NCBI RefSeq assembly: GCF_001418205.1
Contig: NZ_LIQF01000014.1
Span: forward strand, 23,874 to 87,873
DNA: 64,000 nucleotides
Direction of reading: 5' to 3'
Origin: Marinomonas fungiae
GTDB lineage: Bacteria > Pseudomonadota > Gammaproteobacteria > Pseudomonadales > Marinomonadaceae
Position numbers and translations under genes: made by a program. Shown here one piece after another: positions 54,587 to 63,400 of this stretch (its first letter is position 1; each line of letters opens with the position of its first letter). The notes under the pieces are model-generated. The model had not been told where the DNA came from. It searched no databases and saw only the letters and a program-made list of their open reading frames with translations.

Positions 54587-55581
54587 TGGACTTAGTATTG
54601 TTTTATTTTTTACTCCTAGGTTTTGCTGTACTCATGTATGTATTGCTAGACGGCTTTGATTTAGGAGTTGGCATTCTCTATCCATGGTTTGACCAAGAAG
54701 GTGAGCGCGATCATTTAATGCGCTCTATTTCTCATGTATGGGATGGCAATGAAACGTGGCTAGTCTTTGGCGGAGTGGTACTGTTTGCTGCTTTTCCTGC
54801 CGCTTACGCGGGGATCTTATCGACTTTTTACCTCCCTATCATTTTGATGCTGTTTGCGTTGATATTTCGTGGAGTGGCTTTTGAATATCGCTTCAAAGCT
54901 CATCGCTCCCGCCCTTATTGGGATTTTGCCTTTAGCGCGGGATCGGCGACAGCGGCCTTTTGCCAAGGCCTGATTCTAGGCTCAATCATCCAAGGGGTGA
55001 ACGCAGAACAGATATCAGAAGCAAGTTGGTATTGGCTGTCACCCTTCTCGATTTTAACTGGCTTTAGTGTCATGGCTGGCTATGCACTACTGGGTGCAAG
55101 CTACTTGTATATGAAAAGCCGTAATAGAATCCAACAACACGCGGCCTATTTGGCTAAACGATTAGTCATTATTGTCATGCTAGCGATGCTGATCGTCAGT
55201 CTTTGGACAGTGCTATCATCGGATGCCATTCGTGCACGTTGGTTTAGCGGTTGGAACTTCTTGTATTTGAGCCCACTTCCGATCTTAGCGATAGTCTGTG
55301 CGATATTGGCGTGGCGCGGACTACAAAATACCGCTCATGAAATACGTCCATTTTGGATGGCGGCAGGGATATTCACCTTAGGTTTTGCTGGACTAGTAGT
55401 CAGCTTATTCCCTTACCTACTACCGAATCAGTTAACCATTTGGCAAGCCGCGTCACCGGATACAAGTCTTGAGTTTTTACTGGTCGGCATTGTGATTTTC
55501 GTACCTTTAATATTGGCCTATACCCTTTGGGGCTACCGCGTTTTTGCCGGCAAAGTTGAAGACTATCAGGAGGGCTACTAA
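54586..55581 (+). CDS. cydB: Cytochrome bd-type ubiquinol oxidase subunit II (CIO-like)
   Basis: The 331-residue protein has eight TM helices. The family opening LLGFAVLMYVLLDGFDLGVGIL is followed by HVWDGNETWLVFGG and AFPAAYAGILSTFYLP. Its length matches CioB rather than the longer E. coli CydB. It is translationally coupled to cydA upstream and to a DUF2474 gene downstream. Confidence 0.94.
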   Translation: MDLVLFYFLLLGFAVLMYVLLDGFDLGVGILYPWFDQEGERDHLMRSISHVWDGNETWLVFGGVVLFAAFPAAYAGILSTFYLPIILMLFALIFRGVAFEYRFKAHRSRPYWDFAFSAGSATAAFCQGLILGSIIQGVNAEQISEASWYWLSPFSILTGFSVMAGYALLGASYLYMKSRNRIQQHAAYLAKRLVIIVMLAMLIVSLWTVLSSDAIRARWFSGWNFLYLSPLPILAIVCAILAWRGLQNTAHEIRPFWMAAGIFTLGFAGLVVSLFPYLLPNQLTIWQAASPDTSLEFLLVGIVIFVPLILAYTLWGYRVFAGKVEDYQEGY

Positions 55582-55700
55582 TGGAACGAGAAAGGAAATT
55601 AAAATCTTGGCAATGGTTCGCGCTTTTGTATCTAGCAGGCCTAATCACACTCAGCATGGCTGCCTATGGTTTACGCTTTCTGATTAATCATAGCTTTTAG
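55581..55700 (+). CDS. DUF2474-type small membrane subunit of the bd oxidase
   Basis: The 39-residue protein has an Arg/Lys-rich N-terminus, Trp residues, and one TM helix (WFALLYLAGLITLSMAAYGL). It matches the DUF2474 family that follows cioAB-type genes. AGGAGGG precedes the ATG, which overlaps the cydB stop (TAATG). It probably plays the part that CydX plays in E. coli. Confidence 0.82.
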   Translation: MERERKLKSWQWFALLYLAGLITLSMAAYGLRFLINHSF

Positions 55701-55762
55701 CACTACGCCGAGTTAGGTTTGACGTAGGCCTAGCTTGGCGTGTTTCTTTAAACTTAAGACAC

Positions 55763-55791
55763 AAAAAAGACGTCCAAGGACGTCTTTTTTT
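55763..55791 (+). terminator. Terminator of the cyd operon
   Basis: AAAAAAGACGTCC-AA-GGACGTCTTTTTT with a further T is a perfect rho-independent terminator. It marks the end of chromosomal genes before the conjugative element. Confidence 0.9.
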
Positions 55792-55796
55792 GATAA

Positions 55797-55806
55797 TGGC
55801 GGTGAG
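55797..55806. other. Candidate attachment site: tRNA-Ser 3'-end fragment
   Basis: TGGCGGTGAG is the reverse complement of the CTCACCGCCA end of gammaproteobacterial tRNA-Ser. No further tRNA sequence follows. It sits between the cyd terminator and the first gene of the conjugative element, where an att core would lie. Ten bases could match by chance. Confidence 0.35.
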
Positions 55807-55874
55807 CAAGAGCTCCGGATTGAGGTTGTAACCAATTGATTTATAATAGAAAATACCAAGTCGGTTATTGCAGT

Positions 55875-55894
55875 CCTACACCGAATCCTACACC
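55875..55894. repeat. Short direct repeat CCTACACC, 12-base period
   Basis: TCCTACACCGAA is followed directly by TCCTACACCCCT. Near an element end this could be an integrase arm-binding site. No gene was seen in 55701-55964. Confidence 0.35.
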
Positions 55895-55964
55895 CCTACC
55901 AAAAACAGAAAAACGTCTTTATTTTCAACAACTTATCAAATAACCCTTATCTTTTCTTAAAACC

Positions 55965-56612
55965 TCAAAAAAACTCAATTATTGCCTGTTTTACTACCCC
56001 AACAATAGTGCAATTCTCATCAATAGGGATCGCCGGATACTGTGGATTGAGCGGCTTCAAAAACATTTTATCGCCATCGAATACTAACTGTTTCAAGGTC
56101 GCTTCATTTGAATGTTCTAATCTGGCTACAACAAGTGAGCCGGAAGAAAATGAAGCATCAGGGTCAACTATTACTATGGAGCCTTCAGGAATAGATTTTT
56201 TTCCATTCGGGTTCTCCATGCTATCCCCTTTCACTCGAAGTGCGAAGCAACCTTCATGGACTTTCCCAGTAACTTCACGCCACTCCTCTGCGTCCCCATG
56301 AGTGATAACCTCCCTAATTTCAGTCCAATGGCCAGCCTGAACCCAGTTAATGAGAGGGATTTTTCCGGTAATCTCAGGGCCAACCGCTACGTTAGATATT
56401 CCAAGACCTATTTCACCATCACCTGTAGCAAGCCAATGGGAGCTAATACCAAGAGCTTCAGCAATTTGAGTGGTATAGCGAGACCTAGCGGATTTCCCAG
56501 AGCAAATCTGACTGATTGACTGCTGTTTGATTCCTATACGCCTTGCAAGCTCAGATTGAGAAACACTTGTAACTTGCAAAGCATGAATAAGTCGTTCGGA
56601 TAAAGTATTCAT
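55965..56612 (-). CDS. CI/LexA-like repressor (HTH plus S24 peptidase), SetR-like
   Basis: The protein of about 215 residues has an XRE helix-turn-helix (SQSELARRIGIKQQSISQICSGK) and a C-terminal S24 self-cleaving peptidase. The Ser is in RVKGDSMENP and the Lys region in ARLEHSNEATLKQL. RecA-stimulated self-cleavage after DNA damage is the family mechanism. The ATG at 56610-56612 is preferred over the frame from 56651. It is divergent from the Cro-like gene across four operator sites, as with SetR of SXT/R391 elements. Confidence 0.9.
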   Translation of the reverse strand: MNTLSERLIHALQVTSVSQSELARRIGIKQQSISQICSGKSARSRYTTQIAEALGISSHWLATGDGEIGLGISNVAVGPEITGKIPLINWVQAGHWTEIREVITHGDAEEWREVTGKVHEGCFALRVKGDSMENPNGKKSIPEGSIVIVDPDASFSSGSLVVARLEHSNEATLKQLVFDGDKMFLKPLNPQYPAIPIDENCTIVGVVKQAIIEFF

Positions 56613-56625
56613 AAGTCCACATTCT

Positions 56626-56715
56626 ACAAAAACAACTGTAGTTTTCAACAATTTTAACTGTTGACTGAATTACAGTTTTAACTGTAGCATTCAGAAAACT
56701 CACTGTTTTAATTGT
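56626..56715. promoter_or_regulatory. Four repressor operators between the CI-like and Cro-like genes
   Basis: The consensus is ACAGTTTTAACTGT, exact at 56672-56685, where it sits in the 16-bp palindrome TACAGTTTTAACTGTA. The copy at 56648-56661 has one mismatch, that at 56702-56715 has two, and that at 56626-56639 (reverse orientation) has four. Centres are spaced 22, 24 and 30 bases. Graded sites like this are typical of a CI/Cro switch. Confidence 0.8.
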
Positions 56716-56733
56716 ATCAGGAGGCTCTATAAA

Positions 56734-56979
56734 GTGTTAGAAGAAAGTCGAAGTCATTTGATGCGAGCCATCAATTTACTTGGAGGGCAATCTGCATTAG
56801 CACGAGAAATCAACTCAAAGCAGCAAAATGTTTGGTTTTGGCTACATAAATCAGGCCGTGTTCCTGCTGAATTTGTTTTACCAATTGAACGGGCTACCAA
56901 AGGGAAAGTAACTAGAACCCAATTAAGGCCAGACCTGTACCCCGAGTGCCACAGCGAGATAAATACCGTGAAATCTTAG
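56734..56979 (+). CDS. Cro-like (YdaS-type) DNA-binding protein
   Basis: The 81-residue protein has a short helix-turn-helix (LMRAINLLGGQSALAREINSKQQNVWFWLHK, key part QSALAREI and QQNVWFWL) typical of Cro/YdaS proteins. The start is GTG with AGGAGG nine bases upstream. It is the first gene rightward from the operators and would repress the repressor gene on induction (CroS-like). Confidence 0.82.
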   Translation: MLEESRSHLMRAINLLGGQSALAREINSKQQNVWFWLHKSGRVPAEFVLPIERATKGKVTRTQLRPDLYPECHSEINTVKS

Positions 56980-57033
56980 GGGTACGAAAGGCAATGATGA
57001 GCATTTTACATCTATATGCTAGCGAGTATCACT

Positions 57034-57888
57034 ATGCGTGATTATGGCAAAGTTTATACGCGTTTTTGGCTAAAGCAGAACGTATTGACTTGGAGCGACT
57101 CAGCAAAGTTACTCGGGCTTTACCTGCTTACATGCCCACATTGCAATTTGCTCGGCTGTTTTCGATTGCCTATTGGATACGTGGCTTCAGATCTTAACTG
57201 GGAAGAGCAACAAGTTACATCAGCACTAAGCGAATTAGAGCAAGATCAATTCCTAATTCGTTGCGAAGTTACTGGTTGGACCTTGATTCGGAGCTTTCTA
57301 AAGCATAACCCCATTGAAAACCCAAACCAAGGCAAGGCGGCATTTAGGCTGCTTAAAGACGTACCCTGCGATTTCATTGGTATGGAATCGCTCTTAAAGT
57401 CTCTTGCTGTCTTTCAAGCTAGGCTTCCTGAAGAGTTTTCATTATTGCTTATGCCTGATGGCAACCCGGATAGGGACTCTCAACGGTCGGAGGACTCTGA
57501 GAGAAGCAATAAAATAACAGTTAAAACTGTTGATTACATACAGTTTGAAGATTTCTGGGAAGAACAAATACGCAAGGAAAAAAAGGCGAAAGCCAAAGAA
57601 GAATGGATACGCATGGGACTTAATGAGAATCATGAACTCGCGCTGGAAGTGCTAACTCGGTGGAAAGAGCAACGAACGAATCGATTGCAATACCAAGATA
57701 GGACTAAAACACCAATGCCACACAACTGGCTTTTAAACAGACAATGGGAAGATGAATACGTTCGTATTGATGATGTACAGCAATTACCTACAAATCTAAA
57801 AGGCATCAACCAACAACTTAACTTAGAAGATAACAATCGTCGTATTGCTGAAAACTGGGCTGGTCATAGCTTTCGGGAGGTTCGTTAG
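57034..57888 (+). CDS. Phage O-like replication/initiation protein
   Basis: The protein of about 284 residues has a winged-helix-like N-terminus (YGKVYTRFWLKQNVLTW, LLTCPHCNLLGCFRLP, LSELEQDQFLIRC), found in phage replisome organisers and lambda O-type proteins. It then has a charged linker and a C-terminal part with PMPHNWLLNRQWEDE. The ATG at 57034 (MRDYGK) is preferred over 57016. An exact copy of the repressor operator lies inside the gene at 57517-57530. Comparable genes follow croS in SXT-like elements as I recall. Confidence 0.6.
   Translation: MRDYGKVYTRFWLKQNVLTWSDSAKLLGLYLLTCPHCNLLGCFRLPIGYVASDLNWEEQQVTSALSELEQDQFLIRCEVTGWTLIRSFLKHNPIENPNQGKAAFRLLKDVPCDFIGMESLLKSLAVFQARLPEEFSLLLMPDGNPDRDSQRSEDSERSNKITVKTVDYIQFEDFWEEQIRKEKKAKAKEEWIRMGLNENHELALEVLTRWKEQRTNRLQYQDRTKTPMPHNWLLNRQWEDEYVRIDDVQQLPTNLKGINQQLNLEDNNRRIAENWAGHSFREVR
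57517..57530. promoter_or_regulatory. Fifth operator copy inside the replication-like gene
   Basis: ACAGTTAAAACTGT is the exact reverse complement of the operator consensus at 56672-56685. With flanks (AACAGTTAAAACTGTTGA) it matches the inverted operator at 56648 in 17 of 18 bases. It could be a repressor roadblock or a replication-linked site. Confidence 0.7.
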
Positions 57889-57889
57889 G

Positions 57890-58504
57890 ATGATAGATAA
57901 TGATAAACGTGAGTTTGCAGAAATTTGGGGGGCAGCTTGGGCAATGTATGGCAAGAGCGTATCCCCACAATTACTGTCCATTGCTTTTGAAGCACTTCGT
58001 GCATACAGCATTGAGGAAGTCCGAATAGGTTTAACTCGCCATATTCAATCACCTGACACCGGACAGTTTTTTCCTAAACCCGCAGATATCATTAAACACA
58101 TAGACGGTAATTCTAAATCTAAAGCTCTGATTGCATGGCATAAGGTTGACAAAGCGATTCGGCAAATTGGTGCTTGGACGTCAGTTATGTTCGACGACGC
58201 GCTTATCCATAAAGTGATTTCAGATATGGGAGGTTGGTGTGAACTTTGTAAAGTCGATGACAAAGAATATCCCTTCAGGCAAAAAGATTTTTTAACCCGA
58301 TACCAATCATACTTGTTACGAAATGATGTTGGTGACTACCCAAGACTACTTACTGGCATAGCTGATCAGCAGAATCATCAAAAAGGCTTCGCCATGCAAA
58401 GACCAATTGCTGTAGGTGAAACAAAGGAGGCCTCGCAAGTTTATGCCAAAGGTTTAGCCAATTTCAATTCAGTACCAATGAAACGAATAAGTGAAAAGAA
58501 GTAA
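57890..58504 (+). CDS. Phage/ICE protein of the DUF6475 type, possibly replication-linked
   Basis: This is a 204-residue soluble protein. The N-terminal part (FAEIWGAAWAMYGKSVSPQLL, GQFFPKPADIIKHI) resembles phage P-like or helicase-loader-type proteins. The C-terminal part (AWTSVMFDDALIHKVISDMGGW, LCKVDDKEYPF) matches DUF6475 from memory. The ATG is one base after the previous stop, with GGGAGG upstream. Biochemical role unknown. Confidence 0.6.
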   Translation: MIDNDKREFAEIWGAAWAMYGKSVSPQLLSIAFEALRAYSIEEVRIGLTRHIQSPDTGQFFPKPADIIKHIDGNSKSKALIAWHKVDKAIRQIGAWTSVMFDDALIHKVISDMGGWCELCKVDDKEYPFRQKDFLTRYQSYLLRNDVGDYPRLLTGIADQQNHQKGFAMQRPIAVGETKEASQVYAKGLANFNSVPMKRISEKK

Positions 58505-58537
58505 GTGCACTTCTAGATAGCCCATCTGAGGTCAATT

Positions 58538-59086
58538 ATGAAATCAAGTAACAAAATAATAACTGCCCTACTCATAACTGCATCTTTAAGCACCTCAGTC
58601 TCTGCGTTCCCAGGATATCAATGGGAGAAGACTGCACGTTCTGTTGGTATAGACCCACTTATTCTCTATTCAGTTGCTTTAGCGGAATCGGCCACTGATC
58701 GAGGACTTAATATGACAAGCCCTTGGCCTTATGCGATTAGAAACGGTTCAAGCTCAATCTATGCAAAAACAAAATCTGAAGCAGAAAAAGTATTGCAAAA
58801 AGCACTTCAGCAAGGTGACGAGTACAAACTAGATGTTGGGCTTATGCAAATAAACCTTCATTGGCACGGAAAACGCGTCCAGTCCCCCAAAGAACTGTTA
58901 GACCCGTTAACGAATCTTAGCGTCGGCTCCAGTATTTTAGCTGATGCGATAAGTTCTTCACCCGACGATTTAGAACTAGGTATAGGACGCTACCATAGTT
59001 GGAATGAAGAACGTGCTCGCTGGTATGGGCAAAGAGTGCTTTCAATTTATCGAAATCTTCTAAATGAGCTGGAGGTCCGTCAATGA
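58538..59086 (+). CDS. Periplasmic lytic transglycosylase of the conjugative element
   Basis: The 182-residue protein has a signal peptide ending after VSA and an SLT-type fold. The catalytic Glu is in YSVALAESATDRGL, with DVGLMQINLHWHGKR and GIGRYHSWNEERARWYGQRV. Such enzymes open the cell wall for the conjugation machinery. Its stop overlaps the FlhD-like start (ATGA), so it is coupled to the activator genes. Confidence 0.86.
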   Translation: MKSSNKIITALLITASLSTSVSAFPGYQWEKTARSVGIDPLILYSVALAESATDRGLNMTSPWPYAIRNGSSSIYAKTKSEAEKVLQKALQQGDEYKLDVGLMQINLHWHGKRVQSPKELLDPLTNLSVGSSILADAISSSPDDLELGIGRYHSWNEERARWYGQRVLSIYRNLLNELEVRQ

Positions 59087-59382
59087 CAACCAATCAACAA
59101 GACTTCTATCAACTAAATTTGGCATATCTTCATGCAGCAAGAGAGTTAGCAAGAATAGATCCTCAAGAGGCCACACTGCGATTTGGACTTTCACGCGATG
59201 TTATAGATGCACTTGTAGAAGCAGGAGTAGATGATCTGCAACGAGTAGCCACATCTTCATTCTTACTATTTCAGCCTAGAGGGAATCAGAACCAATTAAT
59301 AGAAATGGTCAAAAGCAAAGGCTTAGGTATCCCAAGAATTGCATACCTTTTATCGACATTAAACAATAAGGTGGACGCATGA
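59083..59382 (+). CDS. FlhD-like subunit of the conjugation master activator (SetD/AcaD-like)
   Basis: The 99-residue protein resembles FlhD: LNLAYLHAARELARIDPQEATLRFGLSRDVIDAL matches the FlhD block [26 protein letters not shown] (key identities N-L-YL-A, A--R-G). It overlaps both neighbours by 4 bases. In SXT/R391 elements SetD-SetC, and in IncC plasmids AcaD-AcaC, form FlhDC-like complexes that activate transfer operons. The surrounding transfer genes support that role over a flagellar one. Confidence 0.8.
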   Translation: MTTNQQDFYQLNLAYLHAARELARIDPQEATLRFGLSRDVIDALVEAGVDDLQRVATSSFLLFQPRGNQNQLIEMVKSKGLGIPRIAYLLSTLNNKVDA

Positions 59383-59912
59383 TTGATAGCTTAAACAAAA
59401 GTGAACTATTTGCCCGCGCTTCGTTACTTATAAAGTATGGTTTTCGGACTACCATTATCGCACTCGATACAGGTTTGCCAACACATACCATAAGAAGACT
59501 TTATAAAGAAGTAACAGGCAAGTCACCTGGCCCCGGCCAATTACCAGAATCTGACGCTATAGTAAAAAACAGGAGGGCTTTGGTAGAAGGATCTTTATTG
59601 ATGGCTTTGTACGTCAGTATTGGTGGCGAAAGTGTCTACCAGAAATTAAATATTGATGCGCTAATGAAAGCATATGATGCTTATGTTGTTGCTAGAGCTG
59701 AGGCCGATCTTCCTGCTGATCGCCCTTGGAAAAAATTAACAATAAATGAAGGCTGGGTTCTAGCACGGGACTTAAGATCAAAGCTTGCTTCTTTACACCG
59801 ATGCCGTTGCGGCAGTCTATATTTAACCGTCTCGCAACAACGGATTCAGCTTAAATGTCCAGTCTGTGACCTTGTAGCAGAACACAATTGTAAAACACTT
59901 TGTGTGAGCTAA
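59379..59912 (+). CDS. FlhC-like subunit of the conjugation master activator (SetC/AcaC-like)
   Basis: The 177-residue protein aligns with FlhC: YGFRTTIIALDTGLPTHTIRRLYKEV and SPGPGQLP in the DNA-binding half, then WVLARDLRSKLASLHRC. Zinc-type cysteines CRC and CPVC lie near the C-terminus (about 146-167), as in the FlhC zinc site. The start overlaps the FlhD-like stop (ATGA), so the two subunits are made together. Confidence 0.85.
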   Translation: MIDSLNKSELFARASLLIKYGFRTTIIALDTGLPTHTIRRLYKEVTGKSPGPGQLPESDAIVKNRRALVEGSLLMALYVSIGGESVYQKLNIDALMKAYDAYVVARAEADLPADRPWKKLTINEGWVLARDLRSKLASLHRCRCGSLYLTVSQQRIQLKCPVCDLVAEHNCKTLCVS

Positions 59913-59994
59913 TTTATAAATTGATGTCTTGGGACACCATGAACACTTTTATTGGTACAAAAATCTAACACTACACGTTGAGAAATGAGTTACG

Positions 59995-60426
59995 ATGAAC
60001 AGCCTACTAAAGTCTTTACCAGCACGCTGCTGGTTAATATCACTTGTGCTTTTGCTGACCACTCTGGCAACTGCTCATTTTTTACCTTCAAATACCTTAA
60101 CGCAGACTGCCAAGTTAGCTGCTTTAGCATTTCTGTTCTGCACCGTCGTTTTTTTCAGCTACTTGGGATTCAAAGCGACCTGTAACCCCAGCGGCCTTAT
60201 TGCCATCATCACGATGCTTGTAGCAATCGGATATTGGCAAGCGAGTTGGGCAATTGTTGGTTTGGGACTCTTTTTCATAGCTATTTGTACTGGAATTAGA
60301 TTCTTGAGCAGCCAAGTTAAAGATTCAGGTAGAACTTTGAGTATTGAAGAAAAATGGTATTGGTATAAGCTCCATTCGTTTTTTGATGGCTTTTATCCAA
60401 GGTATCCCAAAAAGCCAAAAAAATAG
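59995..60426 (+). CDS. Small inner-membrane protein, entry-exclusion (Eex)-like
   Basis: The 143-residue protein has four TM helices (about 13-31, 40-60, 65-83, 84-103) and a cytosolic, aromatic and basic tail (SIEEKWYWYKLHSFFDGFYPRYPKK). Size, topology and position convergent with traG match the Eex proteins of SXT/R391, which block entry of like elements by recognising donor TraG. No Eex signature was testable without a search, so identity rests on context. Confidence 0.6.
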   Translation: MNSLLKSLPARCWLISLVLLLTTLATAHFLPSNTLTQTAKLAALAFLFCTVVFFSYLGFKATCNPSGLIAIITMLVAIGYWQASWAIVGLGLFFIAICTGIRFLSSQVKDSGRTLSIEEKWYWYKLHSFFDGFYPRYPKKPKK

Positions 60427-60448
60427 CCAGCTCACCACAAGCTGGCTA
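60424..60448. terminator. Bidirectional hairpin between eex-like and traG
   Basis: TAGCCAGCT-CACCACA-AGCTGGCTA is a perfect 9-bp stem in the 32-base convergent gap. It overlaps the eex-like stop codon and has short T tracts on both sides. Confidence 0.7.
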
Positions 60449-60458
60449 CCTTCTATTT

Positions 60459-63400
60459 TCAGTTCCTTCCTGATGCCTGGTTATAGGCCCTAATATCGAT
60501 CAAGTTGTTCTGAGCATAACCTCCCGCAAGGGATGCATTTGAGATCACCGCTATCTGCTTATCCACAAATGCTTTATCTTCTTCGGACACACTGTCAGGG
60601 ATGTAAGCGCCACTCTCATCCTTTTGACGATACTCATTTAGCATTTGCTCCCTTAGACCTAGCATTTCAGGCGACCAACTCGATGAGTCTTCAGAGTTGA
60701 ATACGCGCCCCGCCAAACCTTCATTGAAAGCTTGAGCGAACACTTGACTTTGAATCGGGGTCAATCCCATTCTCTGCCCCTCACTGTATGCTTCCTGTTT
60801 GAAATCATCGGCATACTTTTCTAAAAACTCACCATATCGATTATTAACGGCCGCACCAAATGCCCCCGCCAACATGGCTTCAGACTTAGTGCCCCAGTTT
60901 ACTTCGGAGGCATACTGCGAACTCGATCCACTGTATGCATCATTAAACGCCGTCAAAGGATTTTCAAAAGAGGTTCCGGCATCAACGGCTGCTTTTAAGC
61001 CATCCCAGGTTGATTTACTGGCCACCGTAGCATTGTGCAAGAAACCTCGTGAGCCAGGATCTTCAAGCGCCTGCTCCTTGTAACTCTCATAATCTTCGCC
61101 AAAATGATTCAAGGTATGCAGTGCTGCATCAGTATGCTTGCCACTGAAATCACCAATAGCACTGGCGCTGTTGAAGAACATTTCAGCACCAGAGACTCCG
61201 CTATCATCAGCCATAATGCGAGATCGCCACTGAGAGCCAGCTTCACTGTTTAGTCCAGATTGATAGGTACTTGTGTCAGAAACTACGGCCTGCTGGGCTT
61301 GTTGCTGATGCGCATTCAGCTGTCCATCAACACCAGACAAATTAGTTTGGTAAGCAGATTGAGCCGAATTGAACTGAGTTTGAACAGTTGCAGCATCCTC
61401 GTAGCCGCCTAATACACCCGATTCCACTTGGCTTTGAGTGCCACCAAAAGTAGGTGCAGTTGATGACATGCCTTCATTAAAACGCGGCTGAATTGATCGT
61501 AAATCGGCTCCGGTAGCCATGGCCATAACAGTCATTGCTGCTTGATAATCATTGTCGCGTTCAGCGGGTGTTGAAGAGTTGCTATAGGTTAAAGACTCCA
61601 TAGCTGCAGCCACATACGCCTGATTATCATCAGGTAGCAAGCGCTGATACATTGGAAGGTTTTCACGTAATCGGTTACCGGCTTCAACATGCTGGTTCAT
61701 ATAGCGACCTAAATAATCCATGACTTCAGGATTATCCGCTGCTAATCGAGTTAACGTCGCACCATCCGTGTTCCTTTGTCCTGATAGACTGTAGCTGGCC
61801 TGATCAAGCTCACTAAAGCGGTTTGATGCCGTGATAACGTCTTGTGCTGAACTCTGAAGTGACTGATAGTCTTGATTAGACAACGACATCTCAACGCCAG
61901 AACGTCTTGAATCTGAAAGGTCCTTAACCATTGCATCGCGATACTCAGCACGTCGTGAATCACTCGATGCCAAGCTGTGCATCTCCCCAGTGAGCGTATT
62001 TGCGGTCGTAGACCGAGAACTGCCTTCTGACGACTCAACTTGGCCACTAAAGTTACCACCTAGATCCAACCCAGCTCGTACCCTTGATAGTTTTGGTACA
62101 CGAGATGAATCTGGCTTATCAACTCCAGGCAAATTACCCTGTGGAGAATCATTGCCGCCAGTACCAAGAAGCCTCCCAAGAAAACCCTTATCAGCAACCT
62201 CTTTCTCACCGGGATTAGTAATAGTTCCATCACCACCAACCCTAAGGCCTCCCGATAACACGCCAGATACCAAGCCACGTACAGCGTCTTTTTTATCGTC
62301 TCCGAAACCATACCGTGTTTGCAGGTCATCAGTAACCTGATTAACAACGGCGCTAGATGAGGAATTAGAAGAACCGATCTGACGTCCAACCGAAGAAAGG
62401 TTGTCGTAACTTAGCTTTTCACCAAAGGTTCGACTCATGGTATTGCCAACCTGACGGCTAAAGGCTTGAGTTGCCTGAGTCATGGATTCTTTTGCAGAGC
62501 CGACCATTGAACCCACTGCGTTTCCGACAGAGAAACTGCTCAGTAGGTTTGACGCGCCGGTCATAGCAGAACCAGTGAGGGCTGAATTTTGGAACATTGA
62601 CTGTGATTGCATCACCGGGGCATTTTTCGCGACATCTGGACTTGCCATCTTTTCATCAATGGCATCACCGTTTTGAAGACGTCCAGCCAAGTGGGTAGCG
62701 GTTATTGCTGAGCCATAAACGAGCATGAGCGAAATAGCCGGAACACTCGACGCCAACATGCCGCCAGTAGCTATCCAGGTTTGCAGCACTGAATCCATCT
62801 GCATCATCCCAGCAAAAGATGGCACTTCCGTACCTGCAAAGGCATCAAGCGCCGACATTTTCCCAGCAACAGTTAAATGGATATATAGGTTAATGATGGC
62901 CATGACAGGCATCCAAAGTTGAATCCAAAGCAGGATTAACAAGTACTTCCCGGCCATTCGCATCCCGATTTGGCCAAGAGCAATCACAAAGGCCATCAAA
63001 GGGGTGATGGCGTAAATGAACCCCTCAAAAAACGTCATCATCGGACGAACGATACTTTGGAACAGGGTCTGCTCCGCCGCCCATTGCGTATTGCGCTGCT
63101 CAATCGCTTGATTAACCATAACGGCTGCGGTGAAAGCTTGATCATCCATATACTTGCCCGTCACGCTTTGCTCATAAATAGGCAAAAGCACCGACGCGGT
63201 CATGTACTCTTGGGTGTTAACCGAAGCCAAACCAAGGTTATTCAGCGCATTTCGGATCACGTCATCAGTGTCCGTTGCTGACGAAGTCCCCAATGAGGCT
63301 GACAGAACCTGTTTAAGCCTTGGAATGAAGGTTGATTCTGTCATGAGTTTCAGTTGGCTATAGGCATCGGTGCAGTCCAGATCGCTACTACTACCACTGA

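Noticed and set aside
55797..55806. A complete tRNA-Ser gene
   Set aside because: Only the terminal 10 bases match. The next bases have no T-arm or other tRNA sequence.
59083..59912. Flagellar master regulator flhDC
   Set aside because: The folds match, but the genes are chained to a conjugation-type transglycosylase and lie next to traG and a phage-type repressor. A transfer activator of the SetDC/AcaDC kind is the better reading.
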